Assembly: GCA_016169945.1 (NCBI GenBank)
Contig: JADLSH010000363.1
Coordinates: 1,054,001 to 1,118,000 of the forward strand
Direction of reading: 5' to 3'
From: Trachythela sp. YZ-2020
Taxonomy: Eukaryota > Cnidaria > Anthozoa > Malacalcyonacea > Clavulariidae
DNA length: 64,000 nt
Made by a program: the position numbers and the translations under genes. Under the pieces are notes generated by a model. It saw only the letters and a list, made by a program, of their open reading frames with translations, was not told where the DNA came from and searched no databases. Each line of letters begins with the position of its first letter. Position 1 is the stretch's first letter. This document shows positions 49,301-57,396 of the stretch, piece by piece.

Positions 49301-50909
49301 ACTTGTAGCAACCTTGTCAACAACAAGTTGTAACAATGCTGTCATTTTATGAAGTTGCTACAAGGTTGTCACTCACAACTTGTTAACAAATTGTTGAATT
49401 GCATGACGATAACAAGTTGTTGGGTAATTACAGACATTCCAACTCTCCCGATTTGATCGGGAGTCTCCCGATTTCCGTACGTTCCTCCCGATCTCCCGAT
49501 TTCAATCTGAACCTCCCGATTTTTCAGGAAGATCCACTTATCGTTAAGAAAATCAGTTTAAAATGAAAACTTTCTTGTTAAAAATGCATGTACGTTGCCT
49601 TTTGCCAGCATCAAAGCACTATCAATGAAGAAATACGGTGAAGAAATAACCCTTTTAAAACAAAAATTAACAAAACTAGTTTAAAATTGGTAGTAAAATT
49701 TCAACAACATTTGAAGTCTAAGACCAACAGCAACACATTCTAGAGGCAAAATACAAAGGTTCGGAAAAATTAACAGTGAAATTGCCAACCTCCCGATTTC
49801 CTGCTGCAGGTTTGTTTTGTCCGTTTTCACGGGTGTAGTTCAGGCGCACTATTAACTACAAAGGCCTAAACTGGGCCACAACATTACCTGATATATCAGC
49901 GAAAAGGCAAACCGCCCTAAACTGCTCGACGTAAGGCACTTGTTTTTTATGATCACATTTGATCACAATATCCGGAACATGAGTCAACAATTGTTGAACG
50001 GCGATGTTATCACGCGCAATTTCGACCTTTTCTTCAATATTATTTTCATCAAGTTCAGACCCTATAGTAGTTGAAAATAATGGAGCCTTTTACAAATAGC
50101 AATGTCATCTTGGGCAGTGATCTAGCCAAGTAGAAGCCAGAATATGGTAAAATGCAGTGAAAAACATTTGTTCACTTGTTTTTGATTTCCATTTAAACTT
50201 TATAAACATTGGCAACGTTGACATTGTTGCGAAAACCTAGCCGATACTCCTATAAACCTTAAAATTTATACTGAAAAGTCTTTTATAGATTTCCTAGTTT
50301 TAATATTAGAACTTTCCTCAATTCATTTCCTCAAACCCCTGGGGATGAAACCAGCTGATTCCAACTATACTTTTTAAAATCCCTTGGGAAGCCATTGTCC
50401 CACGGCAATTAACTTTTTCCCACGCAAAAATGTTTAAAACCCTGGGCAAAATAGGAGACCTTGTTAATAGGGAAACAAAACTGGCTTTTCGGGAAGTGAA
50501 AATGCAAATGCGGAACCTGCTTTGGCCGCCTTCGGGAAACATGGCTGTACGCCTGTACCCGTCAAAAGTTCGTGTTTTTCAATATTTTTGTACAAAAAGA
50601 ATAAATATGAACAGTACCACTACAAGAAAAGTTAACAAATGTGGGAAAAAGGCAATTTTAAATCGTTTTTGGAATGTTTGCTTGACAAAAAAGCGGTCAA
50701 AATGAATTTCAAATTTGTCAAAATAAAAAAGGAGCAACCGAGCAAGTACTAGACTCGTCAAAAACATGAAAACTTGCTCGTCGATATTAGTTGACTGGGC
50801 TTAAATAGTTGAAGTTAAAAGATAAAAAGTAAAGAACAAAACACTAGGCATTTCAAAACTTACCAAAAGGGTCGCAATAAAGCGCCTTTACTTCACTCAT
50901 ATTTTCCAT
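26104..50909 (-). CDS. ADCY10: Soluble adenylyl cyclase (ADCY10-like), about 34 exons
   Basis: Class III cyclase that makes cAMP from ATP in response to bicarbonate and calcium, in cytosol, cilia or organelles. The minus-strand exons follow the human protein in order: two catalytic domains (exons 1-12), an NTPase module with a P-loop (13-19), and a long helical C-terminus (20-34). Details are in the four segment entries. Exons 1-32 join with matching phase to about 5.4 kb of coding sequence (about 1790 residues; human 1610). Exons 33 and 34 are provisional: their phases do not match each other, and part of the human C-terminus was not found. Introns carry many SINEs and MITEs. A copy of exon 1 lies 9 kb upstream, at 59994-60039. 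BPHL copy A lies 355 bp upstream on the same strand. Confidence 0.9.
26236..26780. repeat. About 165-bp tandem repeat overlapping the last ADCY10 exon
   Basis: Units starting near 26236, 26400, 26568 and 26755 share GCTCAATACATCGTGGTAAT, ACCCCTTGTTTTACTACAC, AGCTTTCAGATGGTA and TAAACAGAATTA. The first unit contains the acceptor and first bases of the proposed last exon. Confidence 0.75.
26925..27165 (+). repeat. tRNA-derived SINE family B
   Basis: Head TGGTATCACGGTTAGTGAGTG (box A) and GGGGTTCGTTCCTG (box B), then GAATGCTTCCAGTTTGACTC, and the tail TCTAGGTAGAACAGTTTAGA...GATAGAGCTATCC. Confidence 0.7.
27318..27386. repeat. Hairpin in an ADCY10 intron
   Basis: GAGTGTGTTTGTGGGCGCAA and its complement TTGCGCCCACAAACACACTC are separated by about 20 bp, giving a near-perfect stem of about 24 bp. 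Confidence 0.8.
27769..28180 (+). repeat. tRNA-derived SINE family B, long copy
   Basis: Box A TGGTGTCACAGTGGTTAA and box B GGATTCGATTCC, then GACTCTACCAAACACCGTAG, TTTCCTCCTGTAGTAATACC with an internal small expansion (28022-28100), and a CTAGGGAGAGCAGTTAAGAA tail. Confidence 0.75.
28857..28908. repeat. Perfect 22-bp-stem hairpin
   Basis: CTGTAGCCTGCTCGCAGACG and its exact complement, with a short GTTGTTAAAAACAA-type loop region. It lies in an ADCY10 intron. Confidence 0.8.
29450..29820 (+). repeat. Degenerate telomere-like array (TTAGGG/TTAGGATTAG)
   Basis: Repeated TTAGGGTTAGGATTAGAG and AGGATTAAG units, followed by about 118-bp higher-order repeats ending TTAATATGGAAATTGAGCAG (two to three copies). 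It lies in the ADCY10 intron between exons 29 and 30. Confidence 0.8.
30166..30233 (+). repeat. (CAAA)n microsatellite abutting an exon
   Basis: About 17 copies of CAAA/CAAG end one base before the donor of ADCY10 exon 28 (30234), so on the gene strand the intron starts GTTTGTTTG. Confidence 0.95.
31142..31660. mobile_element. 519-bp inverted-repeat MITE
   Basis: AGACCACGTTTACACTAGAG and CTCTAGTGTAAACGGGGTCT form the ends. The interior repeats TCCGGATTC-type motifs. It lies just upstream of ADCY10 exon 26 on the plus strand. Confidence 0.75.
31857..31925 (+). repeat. (CGACAA)n microsatellite
   Basis: About ten ACGACA hexamers with small interruptions, 30 bp outside ADCY10 exon 26. Confidence 0.9.
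33012..33345 (+). repeat. (GGCA)n / (AAGT)n low-complexity tract
   Basis: About 330 bp of GCAGGCAGG blocks grading into GTAAGTAAGTAAG. It lies between ADCY10 exons 23 and 24. The long open frames with Leu/Pro/Cys-rich translation are repeat artefacts. Confidence 0.95.
34570..34905. mobile_element. Large palindrome (foldback MITE), arms about 150 bp
   Basis: GAGGTTTGAGTTGAAATACT...CAAGACTTTAGG is mirrored by CCTAAAGTCTTGAAG...AGTATTTCAACTCAAACCTC around a centre near 34737. It lies in an ADCY10 intron. A T-to-A-rich loop separates the arms. Confidence 0.8.
35792..36085 (+). repeat. SINE family C followed by a family B tail
   Basis: GGGAAGCACGGGTGGCAGAT...GGTTAGCGCGCTGTC head (tRNA-like box A), GGTCGAGGGCATGGATTTAC (box-B-like), then GTTGGTTCTCTCC and a CTAGAGGTCCAGTAAG tail. 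Confidence 0.65.
36651..36869. mobile_element. 219-bp inverted-repeat MITE
   Basis: AGTAGGGAACTTTAGATTTG and CAAATCTAAAGTTCCCTAGT, with GATTTTTCCGTTAAATATCTG mirrored inside; arms about 85 bp. Confidence 0.8.
36930..37200 (+). repeat. GTTACA-rich repeat, two 100-bp units
   Basis: ACACTGTTACTTGCTGCAAC and TGCTTTTGCG(C/T)AGTGTT recur about 100 bp apart (37010-37100 and 37110-37200), with many ACTGTTACA motifs around. Confidence 0.7.
37459..37700 (+). repeat. tRNA-derived SINE family A
   Basis: CTTCGGTGGCGCAGTCGTCA (box A), GAGTTCGATTCTCGC (box B), GTGGGTTTTCTCCGGGCACT, TTTCCTCCCACAGGGAAGTT and the GATTGGGTGGGTTAGG end. Confidence 0.8.
37786..41778 (-). CDS. ADCY10: ADCY10 segment: NTPase (AAA/NACHT-like) region, exons 13-19
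   Basis: Exons 41778-41735, 41523-41355, 41175-40983, 40597-40511, 40011-39810, 39459-38958 and 38320-37786. Exon 13 is acidic (MEEDDDIDYPVL). Exon 14 gives GRENEREIF and a Walker A loop GDTGIGKT. Exon 17 has the Walker-B-like hydrophobic strand followed by ENGHFIDNESW and SDSHAVLVM. Exons 18-19 are long and contain a low-complexity, Ser/Pro/Arg-rich stretch (around RPGSAMSRAS and RKRRSSSVT) that is not in the human protein. Exon 19 ends with LVLARFDRLPPLEKVVLKC-type helices and the donor GTAGAT. All phases join. Confidence 0.9.
38390..38705 (+). repeat. Tandem array of SINE tail units (3 copies)
   Basis: Three units of TCCTGTAGTAACACTGAACC...CTGGATCTCTAGGGACAACG...TGATAGAGCTATCC, about 115 bp each, between ADCY10 exons 18 and 19. 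Opposite orientation to 8880-9290. Confidence 0.8.
38752..38890 (-). repeat. tRNA-derived SINE family D piece, partly duplicated
   Basis: Minus-strand tRNA-like head with CCTCTGGCAGGAATTGAACC; GAACCCACGGCCCTGCGATT occurs twice in a row. Compare 13005-13257 and 13315-13412. Confidence 0.6.
39485..39775. repeat. AACTTGTT-rich imperfect-palindrome repeat
   Basis: Longer copy of the family at 1365-1575; it begins CAACTCCAGCAGACGTGTAC and ends with TTTTTACGAC. It lies between ADCY10 exons 17 and 18. Confidence 0.65.
40118..40435 (+). repeat. 60-bp minisatellite, about 5 copies
   Basis: Units of CACCTTCGGGAAACATGGCT AGGAAACAATGTTTCCTG type between ADCY10 exons 16 and 17. Single relatives occur at 33600-33700 and 50525-50545. 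Its open frames in both directions are repeat artefacts. Confidence 0.9.
40711..40827. mobile_element. 117-bp inverted-repeat MITE
   Basis: GGGCCGGTTGTTCAAAGCTC and the mirrored end TTTTGAACAACCGGCCCC; CTAATCCTGGGTTAAAT-type core. Confidence 0.75.
41228..41330. repeat. AACTTGTT-rich repeat fragment
   Basis: GCAACATACAGGCTTGTAGC...GTTGCTACAAGGTTGTCACTC, a part of the family at 42058-42372. Confidence 0.6.
42058..42372. repeat. AACTTGTT-rich imperfect-palindrome repeat, longest copy
   Basis: From CGTAAAAACACACAAGTTGT to GTTGACAAGGTGCGAGATTTT; its ends are weakly inverted. About 315 bp, in an ADCY10 intron. Confidence 0.7.
42426..45955 (-). CDS. ADCY10: ADCY10 segment: linker and second catalytic domain, exons 7-12
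   Basis: Exons 45955-45870, 45405-45252, 44632-44601, 44463-44345, 43539-43463 and 42615-42426. Exon 7 ends AYVPRPVLYK. C2 starts in exon 8 with VSVLFVNMSLP, which lacks an aspartate at the metal site, as expected for the C2 half. Exon 9 is a 32-nt micro-exon ending FSFDK, whose lysine matches the ATP-contacting residue of human C2. Exon 10 gives GCTFVVIFGLPG, exon 11 GITTGRAFCGVVGH..RHEYT, and exon 12 VIGSKVNMAARLMMNYP, where the asparagine of VNxAAR is the conserved transition-state residue. All joins are in phase. Confidence 0.92.
42820..43080 (+). repeat. SINE family B copy
   Basis: CCGTTCGCCTCTGCCACCCA head, GTTCAATTCCAGC (box B-like), AGAATGCTTCCAGTTTGACT, then TCTAGACAGAACAGTTTAGAA and the TAAATAAAGTTAGTT tail. 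Confidence 0.65.
43097..43432 (-). repeat. tRNA-derived SINE family A, full length
   Basis: Almost the same as 14225-14573: the tail (TTAATCG)n, then CCTAACCCACCC...GGGAGGAAACCGGAGTGCCC on the plus strand, box B complement GAGAATCGAACCCACGA, and the head complement GCGCCACCGAAGCCCC. Confidence 0.85.
43625..43848. mobile_element. 224-bp inverted-repeat MITE
   Basis: GGGTCGGTTGTATCAACGCC and GGCCTTGATACAACCGCTTC, with GGATAGCGAAT / ATTCGCTATCC inside. Confidence 0.7.
44022..44262. mobile_element. Near-perfect palindrome, arms about 105 bp
   Basis: AATATGAGCGCTAAATGAAT...GTAGCCCGTGGGAATACAAA is mirrored almost base for base across a 20-bp loop. The outer parts (TTGTCATAGACAATA / ATTGTCTGTGACAA) are less similar. 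Confidence 0.85.
44715..45015. mobile_element. GGGGCCAGCCCCCC-type hAT-like MITE fragment
   Basis: GGTGGCGCTAGGGGGGGCCA at the left and CCTGGCGCCACCCCTG at the right are inverted; CGGGGGAGCATGCCCCGAAC lies within. Related motifs occur at 11640 and 30580. Confidence 0.55.
46132..46285. mobile_element. 154-bp inverted-repeat MITE
   Basis: ACAGGGTGTCTCAAAAAAAA and TTTTTTATGATACACCCTGT, with GTGAACCCTTTGAAATT mirrored. A (TAA)n tract (46332-46361) follows. Confidence 0.8.
46441..50909 (-). CDS. ADCY10: ADCY10 segment: first catalytic domain, exons 1-6
   Basis: Exons 50909-50864, 50061-49888, 49061-48948, 48778-48740, 48226-47871 and 46729-46441. The start ATG at 50909 gives MENMSEVKALYCDPFG; a second ATG is at 50900. 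C1 begins in exon 2 with the metal-binding motif LFADISG and continues in exon 3 as FTALCEKYS. Exons 4-5 give GGDVLKFAGDALFAIW, which keeps the lysine used for bicarbonate/substrate contact in human sAC and the second catalytic aspartate. Exon 5 ends near HHYK, and exon 6 encodes the C1-C2 linker. Intron ends are mostly consensus, and all six join in phase. Confidence 0.92.
46853..47162. mobile_element. 310-bp inverted-repeat element with nested hairpin
   Basis: TGCCTCGTTTTCATATGTCG...GATGGTCGGCGATGC is mirrored at GCATCGCCGACCATCGGCGA (46988-47008), and the CGCGCGAAGCGAATTTGTC module is mirrored at 47125-47145; the end reads GTGGAAAACGGGCTTTAG. Confidence 0.65.
48340..48595 (-). repeat. SINE family C, full length
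   Basis: Minus strand: GGAAGCACGGGTGGCAGATG head, GCGCTGTCCTTTACCTC (box A), GGTCGAGGGCAGGGATTTAC, GTTGGTTCTCTCCTGTGCTT, then CTAAAAGTTTCCCTTAGGCA. Confidence 0.7.
49275..49432. repeat. AACTTGTT-rich repeat fragment
   Basis: CAGCAAGATGTGTTTGCAAC...AACTTGTTAACAAATTGTTG. The next 400 bp (49440-49800) repeat a CTCCCGATTTxxx motif several times. Confidence 0.6.
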
Positions 50910-51164
50910 TTGCCGTCGGCAAGCAAAAAAAATTGTAAACACACCGCCATATTTAAGAATGAGCGCTATGGTCACGTCATATTTTGCTGTCGCCATTGCA
51001 TTGTAAAAATGTTGCTAATTTGTTTTGGTTTGTGGAAAAAAGCACGTTGATTTACTAGTATCTTGAAAAGCTTTTGATTTGTTAACCTGGATTAAAAATG
51101 GACCACTAGTCGCGCAAGTATAAAGTCTGAAAATTTTTAATATCATCTATTTACAAAGCAATGT

Positions 51165-51170
51165 TTTATT
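51165..51170 (-). terminator. Probable poly(A) signal of BPHL copy A
   Basis: AATAAA on the minus strand, 94 nt beyond the stop codon. The same site is at 61405-61410 in copy B. Confidence 0.5.
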
Positions 51171-51263
51171 TGTCTTATCTAAAAACAACTCCTCTCACTT
51201 GCCAACTGATATTCACTGGTACCACTACTTTCTAACACATGAAAACTGACTAAATAGTTTCCC

Positions 51264-53525
51264 TCATTCCTTACAGAAGTCAGTGACATAGTTGTTAAAT
51301 TCTTCTGCAAACCTGATATGTAAATTGTGTCGACCCTCAGGCATAAGATGTAGTATGGAGCCTTTCACGTTCTTGTGGATGTACTGCGGATGAAACAATG
51401 GCAAAAGTGGGTCCTTCTCACCATGAATAATTAACGTAGGGCAAGTTATGTTCGGTAGGAACTCCTGACAAATATTTCCATCGCATTCTTTGAAAATACT
51501 TATCATACTATCAACCCAATCACTCCATAATTCTTGTCCTTCATCACCATAAAGTTCTGTGATAAAAATAGATATTAAAACGTCAAAAAACTCATGACTT
51601 TAACCTTGAACCCAGGGAATTCTTCATATGGTGTGGCTTACTGCGAAGCGTCAGGAAACCTTTGGAGACCCACTTTATTAGATTGGGTTTGTCCACAAAG
51701 ATTTGCACCCTCCTGTGGAGGGATTTTGGGTGGTCGGGAGGGGAAGTGTGAGGGGGGATCTACTTCTGTTAATAGCTAGTAAATGTTCTAGGGTGGAGGG
51801 GTTATCTTCCCAATTCTTCGGTGGGGGAGGTGTGAAATGACCCATTGTGAGGGTTGTTTATACATGGCTCATTTCTTGCAGAATGGCTGAATCATTATAC
51901 AATCATTACCTTCCATTGGCTGTCTCATCTCTGGGTTCCATTTTGAAACATCTCTGATTGCTTCACGCAACTCAAGGTCTTCCTCGGTCACCGAGGCATT
52001 GCATCCCCACACGACAAGACGGTCAACAACGCTCAGATATTTGCCAGCTAAGATTAGGCCAAGTATACCACCATCACTCCAGCCAAGTACAGAGTACTTA
52101 CTGTAACCTATATGGTAAATATCACCATTAGATAGCTAGCACATCAGGTCATATTTCTGGAAAAGCATCCAAACCTCTCCTACAGAGGACATGGGAATCT
52201 ACAGAGGACATGGTCATCATTCGTACTCTGGTTCCTACAGCAACACTTGAACAATAAATTATGTCCCTAATTGAACCTCTAAAGCAAACAAGTTACAAAC
52301 TTCCAGACGAAGGCCTTTCCAAAATATTTTACAAATTACTATGTTACTAACAGCGAAATACATAAACACAATACAAGGAACGCATCTAAACTTCATAAAC
52401 CATACTCAAGAACTAATTTTGTCAAACATTCACTTTACAATAAAGGTGTAAATATCTGGAATGAGTTAAAGTCTGAATTAAAAATTATAAAATCCTATCA
52501 CATATTCAAGAAAAAATCAAAAAATTATTTCTTGCTGTTGCATTCGGAAACATAGATTTGATATATCCCTCATCTATCTCTTGTATGTAAATTATATAAT
52601 TATGTCTTCTCAAGGAATAAATTTTCTAATTTGTATATATCTTTGTTATTATTTGAAATATTGTAAAATATCTCAAACTCATCTTCTTTTTTTTTCTATT
52701 AATAATTTTACTTTAAGTTCTGATCATCAATGTAAATAATTGTAAATAATTAAACTAGGAGTCTTAAGCAAAAGCCTTTAGTGGTTTCTAGTAGACTTCT
52801 AGCCCTAGTAACTGTAATCTATGTTTTATTTTTATTTTAAACTATGTATGTATGTATGGGCGAAACTTTAATAAACTTAAACTTAAGCTTGAAACGTCAA
52901 AGTTCTTGTTGAATTTTTCAGGTAGTTTGAACACGTCAGACAGCCCTGGGGGCTAAATGGAGATGGGGGAGCTTATACATTTACCTGAAATCTAATTAGT
53001 AAACATGTGGTTAACTGTTGTGAGGGGAGGGGGGGACTTAATAGATGCATTAGGGGAGGGAGGCGTAGGCTTGATGAATTTCTTCATTAAAAAGAGGAGG
53101 GGTATTTGAGGGGGTATATTCAGTGTGTTTTGAGATCAGTGATGTACAAAGTAGTACATTATAAATATACCCAAATGTTCCATAAGTCCAACAGCATCAT
53201 CTGCATCTCTGTGATAAAAATCTAATGGAAAATCTCTCTTTGGTGGTATAGACTTGCCGTAACCTCTTGGGTCAAATGCAATTACAGTAAAATTCTCTTT
53301 CAGCTGGTCAAGTTGGGGCCCAAAATGAGTCCTTGTTGACCCAAAAGCACCTGGAATGCAGAGCAGGACCTTTGAGCCTTGCCCAACTTTTTCATAATAT
53401 AATTCGACATTATTTACCAAACATTTTCCTGATTCTGAGTGCATAAAGCGTGTCAGGGTTCTAGGAAGCAATGCATTTCTTGCACACAAGCTTAAAATTT
53501 TGCTAAAAGCTGATGAAAACACCAT
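51264..53525 (-). CDS. BPHL: Biphenyl hydrolase-like (valacyclovirase-type) serine hydrolase, copy A, 3 exons
   Basis: Alpha/beta hydrolase; the human enzyme cleaves amino-acid esters and is mitochondrial. Exons 53525-53171, 52107-51910 and 51556-51264 join in phase 1 to 281 residues (human 291). The N-terminus is basic and amphipathic, like a mitochondrial presequence. Triad: nucleophile Ser129 in GWSDGG, Asp233 in HGEKDP, His261 in EGRHNLH. AFDPRGYGKS supplies the conserved strand and turn. The start at 53525 is the ATG shared with copy B; an in-frame upstream ATG at 53576 is outside the duplicated block. Compared with B and with the human protein, A departs at several conserved sites (THFGPQ, KYLS, HNLHIRF). 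It lies 355 bp upstream of ADCY10. Confidence 0.93.
52318..52886 (+). mobile_element. 3' end of a non-LTR retrotransposon inserted in BPHL-A intron 1
   Basis: The plus strand reads the C-terminal tail of a LINE ORF2 (YNKGVNIWNEL near 52432-52464), a stop, a 3' UTR and an (ATGT)n/TTAAACTTAAACTTAA tail. Unit B lacks it: there GAAGGCCC runs directly into TTCGCTTGAACG. Confidence 0.85.
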
Positions 53526-53535
53526 TTTGTTTTTG

Positions 53536-54240
53536 TATCTGGGAATGCAGATATATTCAGAGCTCTCACATTCCACTTCTATTAATTCCTTAGACTAGAC
53601 GTTACTACTTACTATCGCAAGGAAGTGCTGCCGCAGAAGCCTTCAACCACGCAGGCTGTGACCAATGTGCCTCTATATACTATAGTATTCTGTGTAAAGA
53701 GAGACAACTAGCTATGACCAGCGTCTATCGTTGATATGATAGTGATTGTACCTCATCTGTTTGACGTCTTGGCGAACGAATAAAAGTATAAAACCATCGC
53801 TGATCGCTTGTTACGCATCGATTTCAATGCTGAATTTAAATGTTTTGGTTTCAAGGTTTATAAATTTGCGCCAAATTTCAAGATTCTGTAACCAGAATGA
53901 TTTCAAATATCCAGTCTTTACTATTTATTAGTGAACATATCCAGATTTATTGCTCAAAGGTCGACCACTTTGACCTTTACGTGAAACCTGATACACGCGC
54001 TAACGAACTACAGTACTATTATGTTTTGCTCTGTTGCTATTCCTGTAGCACTTGGCTTAAATTTGTGCAAACTAAAGCTGTAAAAGTAAATCACGCACCG
54101 GGCTGACACTCTACCTATTGAGCTATCAAGACGACTGGGTCGAGCACAAGTTCAAATCCTATATTTAGTTCAAATCTACCCGCTGTTGCGGTATCCCTAT
54201 AATACAACGACAGATTATATGTTTCTGATAAATCGACGTA
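53536..54240. other. 5' flank of BPHL copy A; no gene seen
   Basis: Contains the likely promoter of BPHL-A. It is not shared with copy B, whose similarity stops at 53535. Small ORFs lack any recognisable domain. Confidence 0.4.
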
Positions 54241-54249
54241 CTACCATAT

Positions 54250-55065
54250 ACCATATACTTCCATTTCAGACCTAATTATCAACTCTCAAGGTGTAGCCAA
54301 GCAACTCTCTGAACTTAACCCTAGTAAGGCTTGTGGTCCCGACAAAATCCCAGCCAGAGGCCCAGAGTACTCAAAGAACTGGCACCATCCATCTCACACT
54401 GGCTTTGTTTCGTATTTCAACAGTCGTATGACACTGGTACACTTCCATCTGACTGGTCTAAGGCCCTTGTCTCCGCTGTATTTAAGAAAGATATAAAATC
54501 CAGCCCAGCCAACTATCGTCCTATCTCTCTAACATGTCTGTGTTGCAAGGTCATGGAACATATCATTCTTAGTCATACTGCTAAGCATTTAGCATATCAT
54601 GATATTTTAATTGATAAACAGCATGGCTTCCGAAAATTGTTTTCCTGTGAGACTCAACTAATTACCGCAATCAACGATTGTGCAAAAAGTATAAACCAAA
54701 AGAAACAAACCGATGCTATTTTTCTAGACTTCAGTAAAGCCTTTGACTCCGTCCCACATCTTCGCCTAATGTCCAAAATTGAGTATTACGGTATTAGAGG
54801 ACGTACTGCTAATTGGATCAAGGCTTTTCTCTCTAACCGTTCTCAAGTTGTTTCTGTTAATGGCTCCCCGACTCTGAACCAAAACCTGTCATATCTGGAG
54901 TACCTCAAGGAACAATTCTCGCACCCGTTCTATTCCCTCTTTATATAAATGACATTTCTGAGAACATCAAATCTGAAATTCGTTTATTCGCGGACGACGC
55001 CATCATTTATAGGGAAATTAACGACTACCAGGATCAAGTCACCCTAACAAGAGGATCTCAATAAA
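54250..55065 (+). pseudogene. Reverse-transcriptase fragment of a non-LTR retrotransposon, frameshifted
   Basis: Middle frame (54331-54948) holds the RT domain: YRPISLTCLCCKVME, HGFRKLFSCETQL, and FLDFSKAFDSVPH with the first catalytic Asp. The reading then shifts one frame for GVPQGTILAPVLFPLYINDI and LFADDAIIY (the FADD box). Upstream, another shift gives LSELNPSKACGPDKIP. At least two frame breaks plus truncation of endonuclease and C-terminus. Jockey/CR1-type by motif spacing, which is inference. Confidence 0.9.
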
Positions 55066-55589
55066 CTAAATAGTTGGGCTAACAAATGGCACAAATGGCG
55101 ATGGCACAGGCCACAGTATTTCAATTCTACTGTTTCTACATAAGATTTGGTCCTGTGCTCAAATCCTCTGAAATGTGTGAAATATAGTCCTGACTCGTGT
55201 TTAAATATTGTGTCAAAATGCCATAAAAAGCTTGTAAAATCTCGAGAGTTGAGAACTTGCAGAGCACATGGAACAAAATATGCGCGCGCAATTTTTCTCG
55301 CCCTCGCCCCCCATTTTAAAAATTCACCTTGAGCTCGACACCTTGAGCTCGACTTTTTGCCCGGAATTACGACAACTGACAGACGCGAAGCAAGGATCCA
55401 CATCTCGACAATAGGTCGGCGCAAAAGCCTGGGTCGAGTGAACTCTGGAGAAACCTTCCCATGTCAAGAACAGTGTGCTGCCTCGCTGACGCTTGGCAGC
55501 AATTAAGGTGGCTCCCTACAGTTAGTACAGTTTTGAAATTCGATCTATATAGACCAGACGTCATGATCGCGTCCCACATCGCGATCCCT

Positions 55590-55800
55590 GGACATTTCCA
55601 AGGCTTTCGATACCGTTGACCACTCCAAACTGTTACAAAAACTTCGCGATTTCGGTCTTTCTGGCTCTCCCTTGTTGTGGTTTGGAAACTATCTGTCAGG
55701 TCGCTGTCAACGGGTGTCAGGTCGCTGTCAACGGGTGTCAGGTCGCTGTCAACGGGTGTCAGGTCCCTGTCAACGCGATGTCAACAGACTGGATCGCCTA
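55590..55800 (+). pseudogene. Second RT fragment with a 21-bp tandem expansion
   Basis: [19 protein letters not shown] ... [13 protein letters not shown] is RT domain 3-4 of a different LINE. The last 21 bp (encoding SGRCQRV) are repeated about four times (55696-55777), then unrelated sequence follows. Confidence 0.85.
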
Positions 55801-55909
55801 CCCCTACTGAGTATAGCTGACGACTTTGACACACGTGACCAGACAGTACCAGGGTCTCTCCGCAGCAGGGAGTGTGCGAAGGTGAGACCCTGGGAAACAG
55901 GTTGAGTTT

Positions 55910-56300
55910 GGCATTTCTTTCCCAAACTGCTGTGACTAGGGGGACGAAATGAGTTGATGGTATGTAATATTTATATGTGGTGTGCCTTTTTAAATATTGT
56001 ACGAATATCCTGCATTATTCGAGCTTCTATTTCGACAAAGTTCACTCATAAATAATGCCATATATATTCTCAACACTATTTGGATCAAATCGACAACAGT
56101 TCATGGTCATTGTTTGTCATTTCAATAGTTAACATCACCTTATATTAAGTTTACTTTTGATATTTGATTGGTATAAAGATATAAGCACAGTTTGGCATTT
56201 CTTTCCCAAACTGTTGTGACTAGGGGGACTAAATGAGTTGATGGTATGTAATATTTATATGTGGTGTGTAAATAGTGCTGCTAACATAACCTTTATTCTC
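55910..56300 (+). repeat. Direct repeat, about 70 bp, two copies
   Basis: GTTTGGCATTTCTTTCCCAA...ATGAGTTGATGGTATGTAATA occurs at 55910-55983 and again at 56190-56270. No gene seen in 55800-56508. Confidence 0.75.
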
Positions 56301-56849
56301 AAGTATAAAAAACTAAAATCTTAAGGTTTCACAATTGTTTTAAAAATTGCTCCCATGGGCTATATAGGCCCTCGTCCCTTTATGCACAGTTTTTTAAAAG
56401 CAACATAAACGTTTATCCACTCATTGAGTGACATTGACCTCATGCATTGAAATCATTAATTACGCTATTAAATTATACAATAATATTATGCAAATACGCA
56501 TAAGCAGATACATGTATGACGCGCGAAAGCGGACAAAATTACTTTTCCCAAATATAATATGAAATCAATATCAAATATAAAACAACAATACAAATATAGT
56601 AGGAATTGCCGTATATATATATGTGCTAATTCTTAAATATAAAACGTGTTCTTAAATATATAGAACGTTCCTAAAATATATAACGTCTTTTCCCAAATAG
56701 AAACAATGTTACCGATTATTTAACGTCTTCTCTCATATATAAACAATATTGGCATATATAAATCAGCTCACATATGTATATATAAACAATTTTCCCATAT
56801 ATAAATCAGCTCACATAATATAAACAATGTTGCCGATTATATATACAAC

Positions 56850-57396
56850 CAGTGCTCTCACAACCAAATTTTGATATTCCTTAGTGTGAGCTCCAAAATT
56901 CCTCAGATTTCCCCAAAATTCCTTAAATGACTTGTTTATCCTTGTAAGTACCCCATAAGGCCAAGATCAGCCGTAATCCTGGTTTTATTGTTTTAGTCCT
57001 TTACAAAAAGCACCTTTTGCGCTTAATAAGCGACAGACGACAGTAAATATTAATTATTAAATATGATGTTTCTGGTGTTACTCTGAGTGTGTTATCCACA
57101 CCGGGCAGGCTAAAAAATTTGCCTGACCACGGTGGGAATCGAATCTCGACCTTTGGGATACTAGTCCAATTAACATACTTGTTAAAAGTTTACGCGACAT
57201 GGCCAATTGTTACTAAAATGCATATAAGAATCAAAGGATAACTCGTTTTTCTGACAATATTAATATTTTGAAGGCCTTGGTCGAAATCTTAAAAAATCCT
57301 TAGAAAATTCCTTAAAAATGGAATTCCTTAAAAAAATCCTTAAAACTTTGCAAAATTCCTATTTCTAAGGAAAAATCCTTAGAAGTGAGAGCACTG
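56850..57396. mobile_element. hAT-like MITE nested in the foldback left arm
   Basis: Ends CAGTGCTCTCAC and GTGAGAGCACTG; an exact 8-bp duplication TATACAAC at 56842-56849 and 57397-57404. The right arm of the host element has the unoccupied site (near 59147). The interior repeats AATTCCTTA motifs and has a 57110-57180 tract resembling a tRNA-like GAATCGAATCTCGACC. Confidence 0.93.

Larger units (their letters stand above)
50566..53535 (-). repeat. Segmental duplication unit A (BPHL plus ADCY10 exon 1)
   Basis: Homologous to 59675-63623 along nearly its whole length, introns and UTRs included. Similarity begins at TTCGTGTTTTTCAATAT and ends at the T-run just upstream of the BPHL start. Unit A alone holds a LINE tail at about 52318-52886. 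Confidence 0.9.

Noticed and set aside
54250..55065. Retroviral or viral polymerase
   Set aside because: The RT motifs (LDFSKAFDSV, GVPQGTILAP, FADD) are those of non-LTR retrotransposons; no gag, protease, integrase or LTR is seen.
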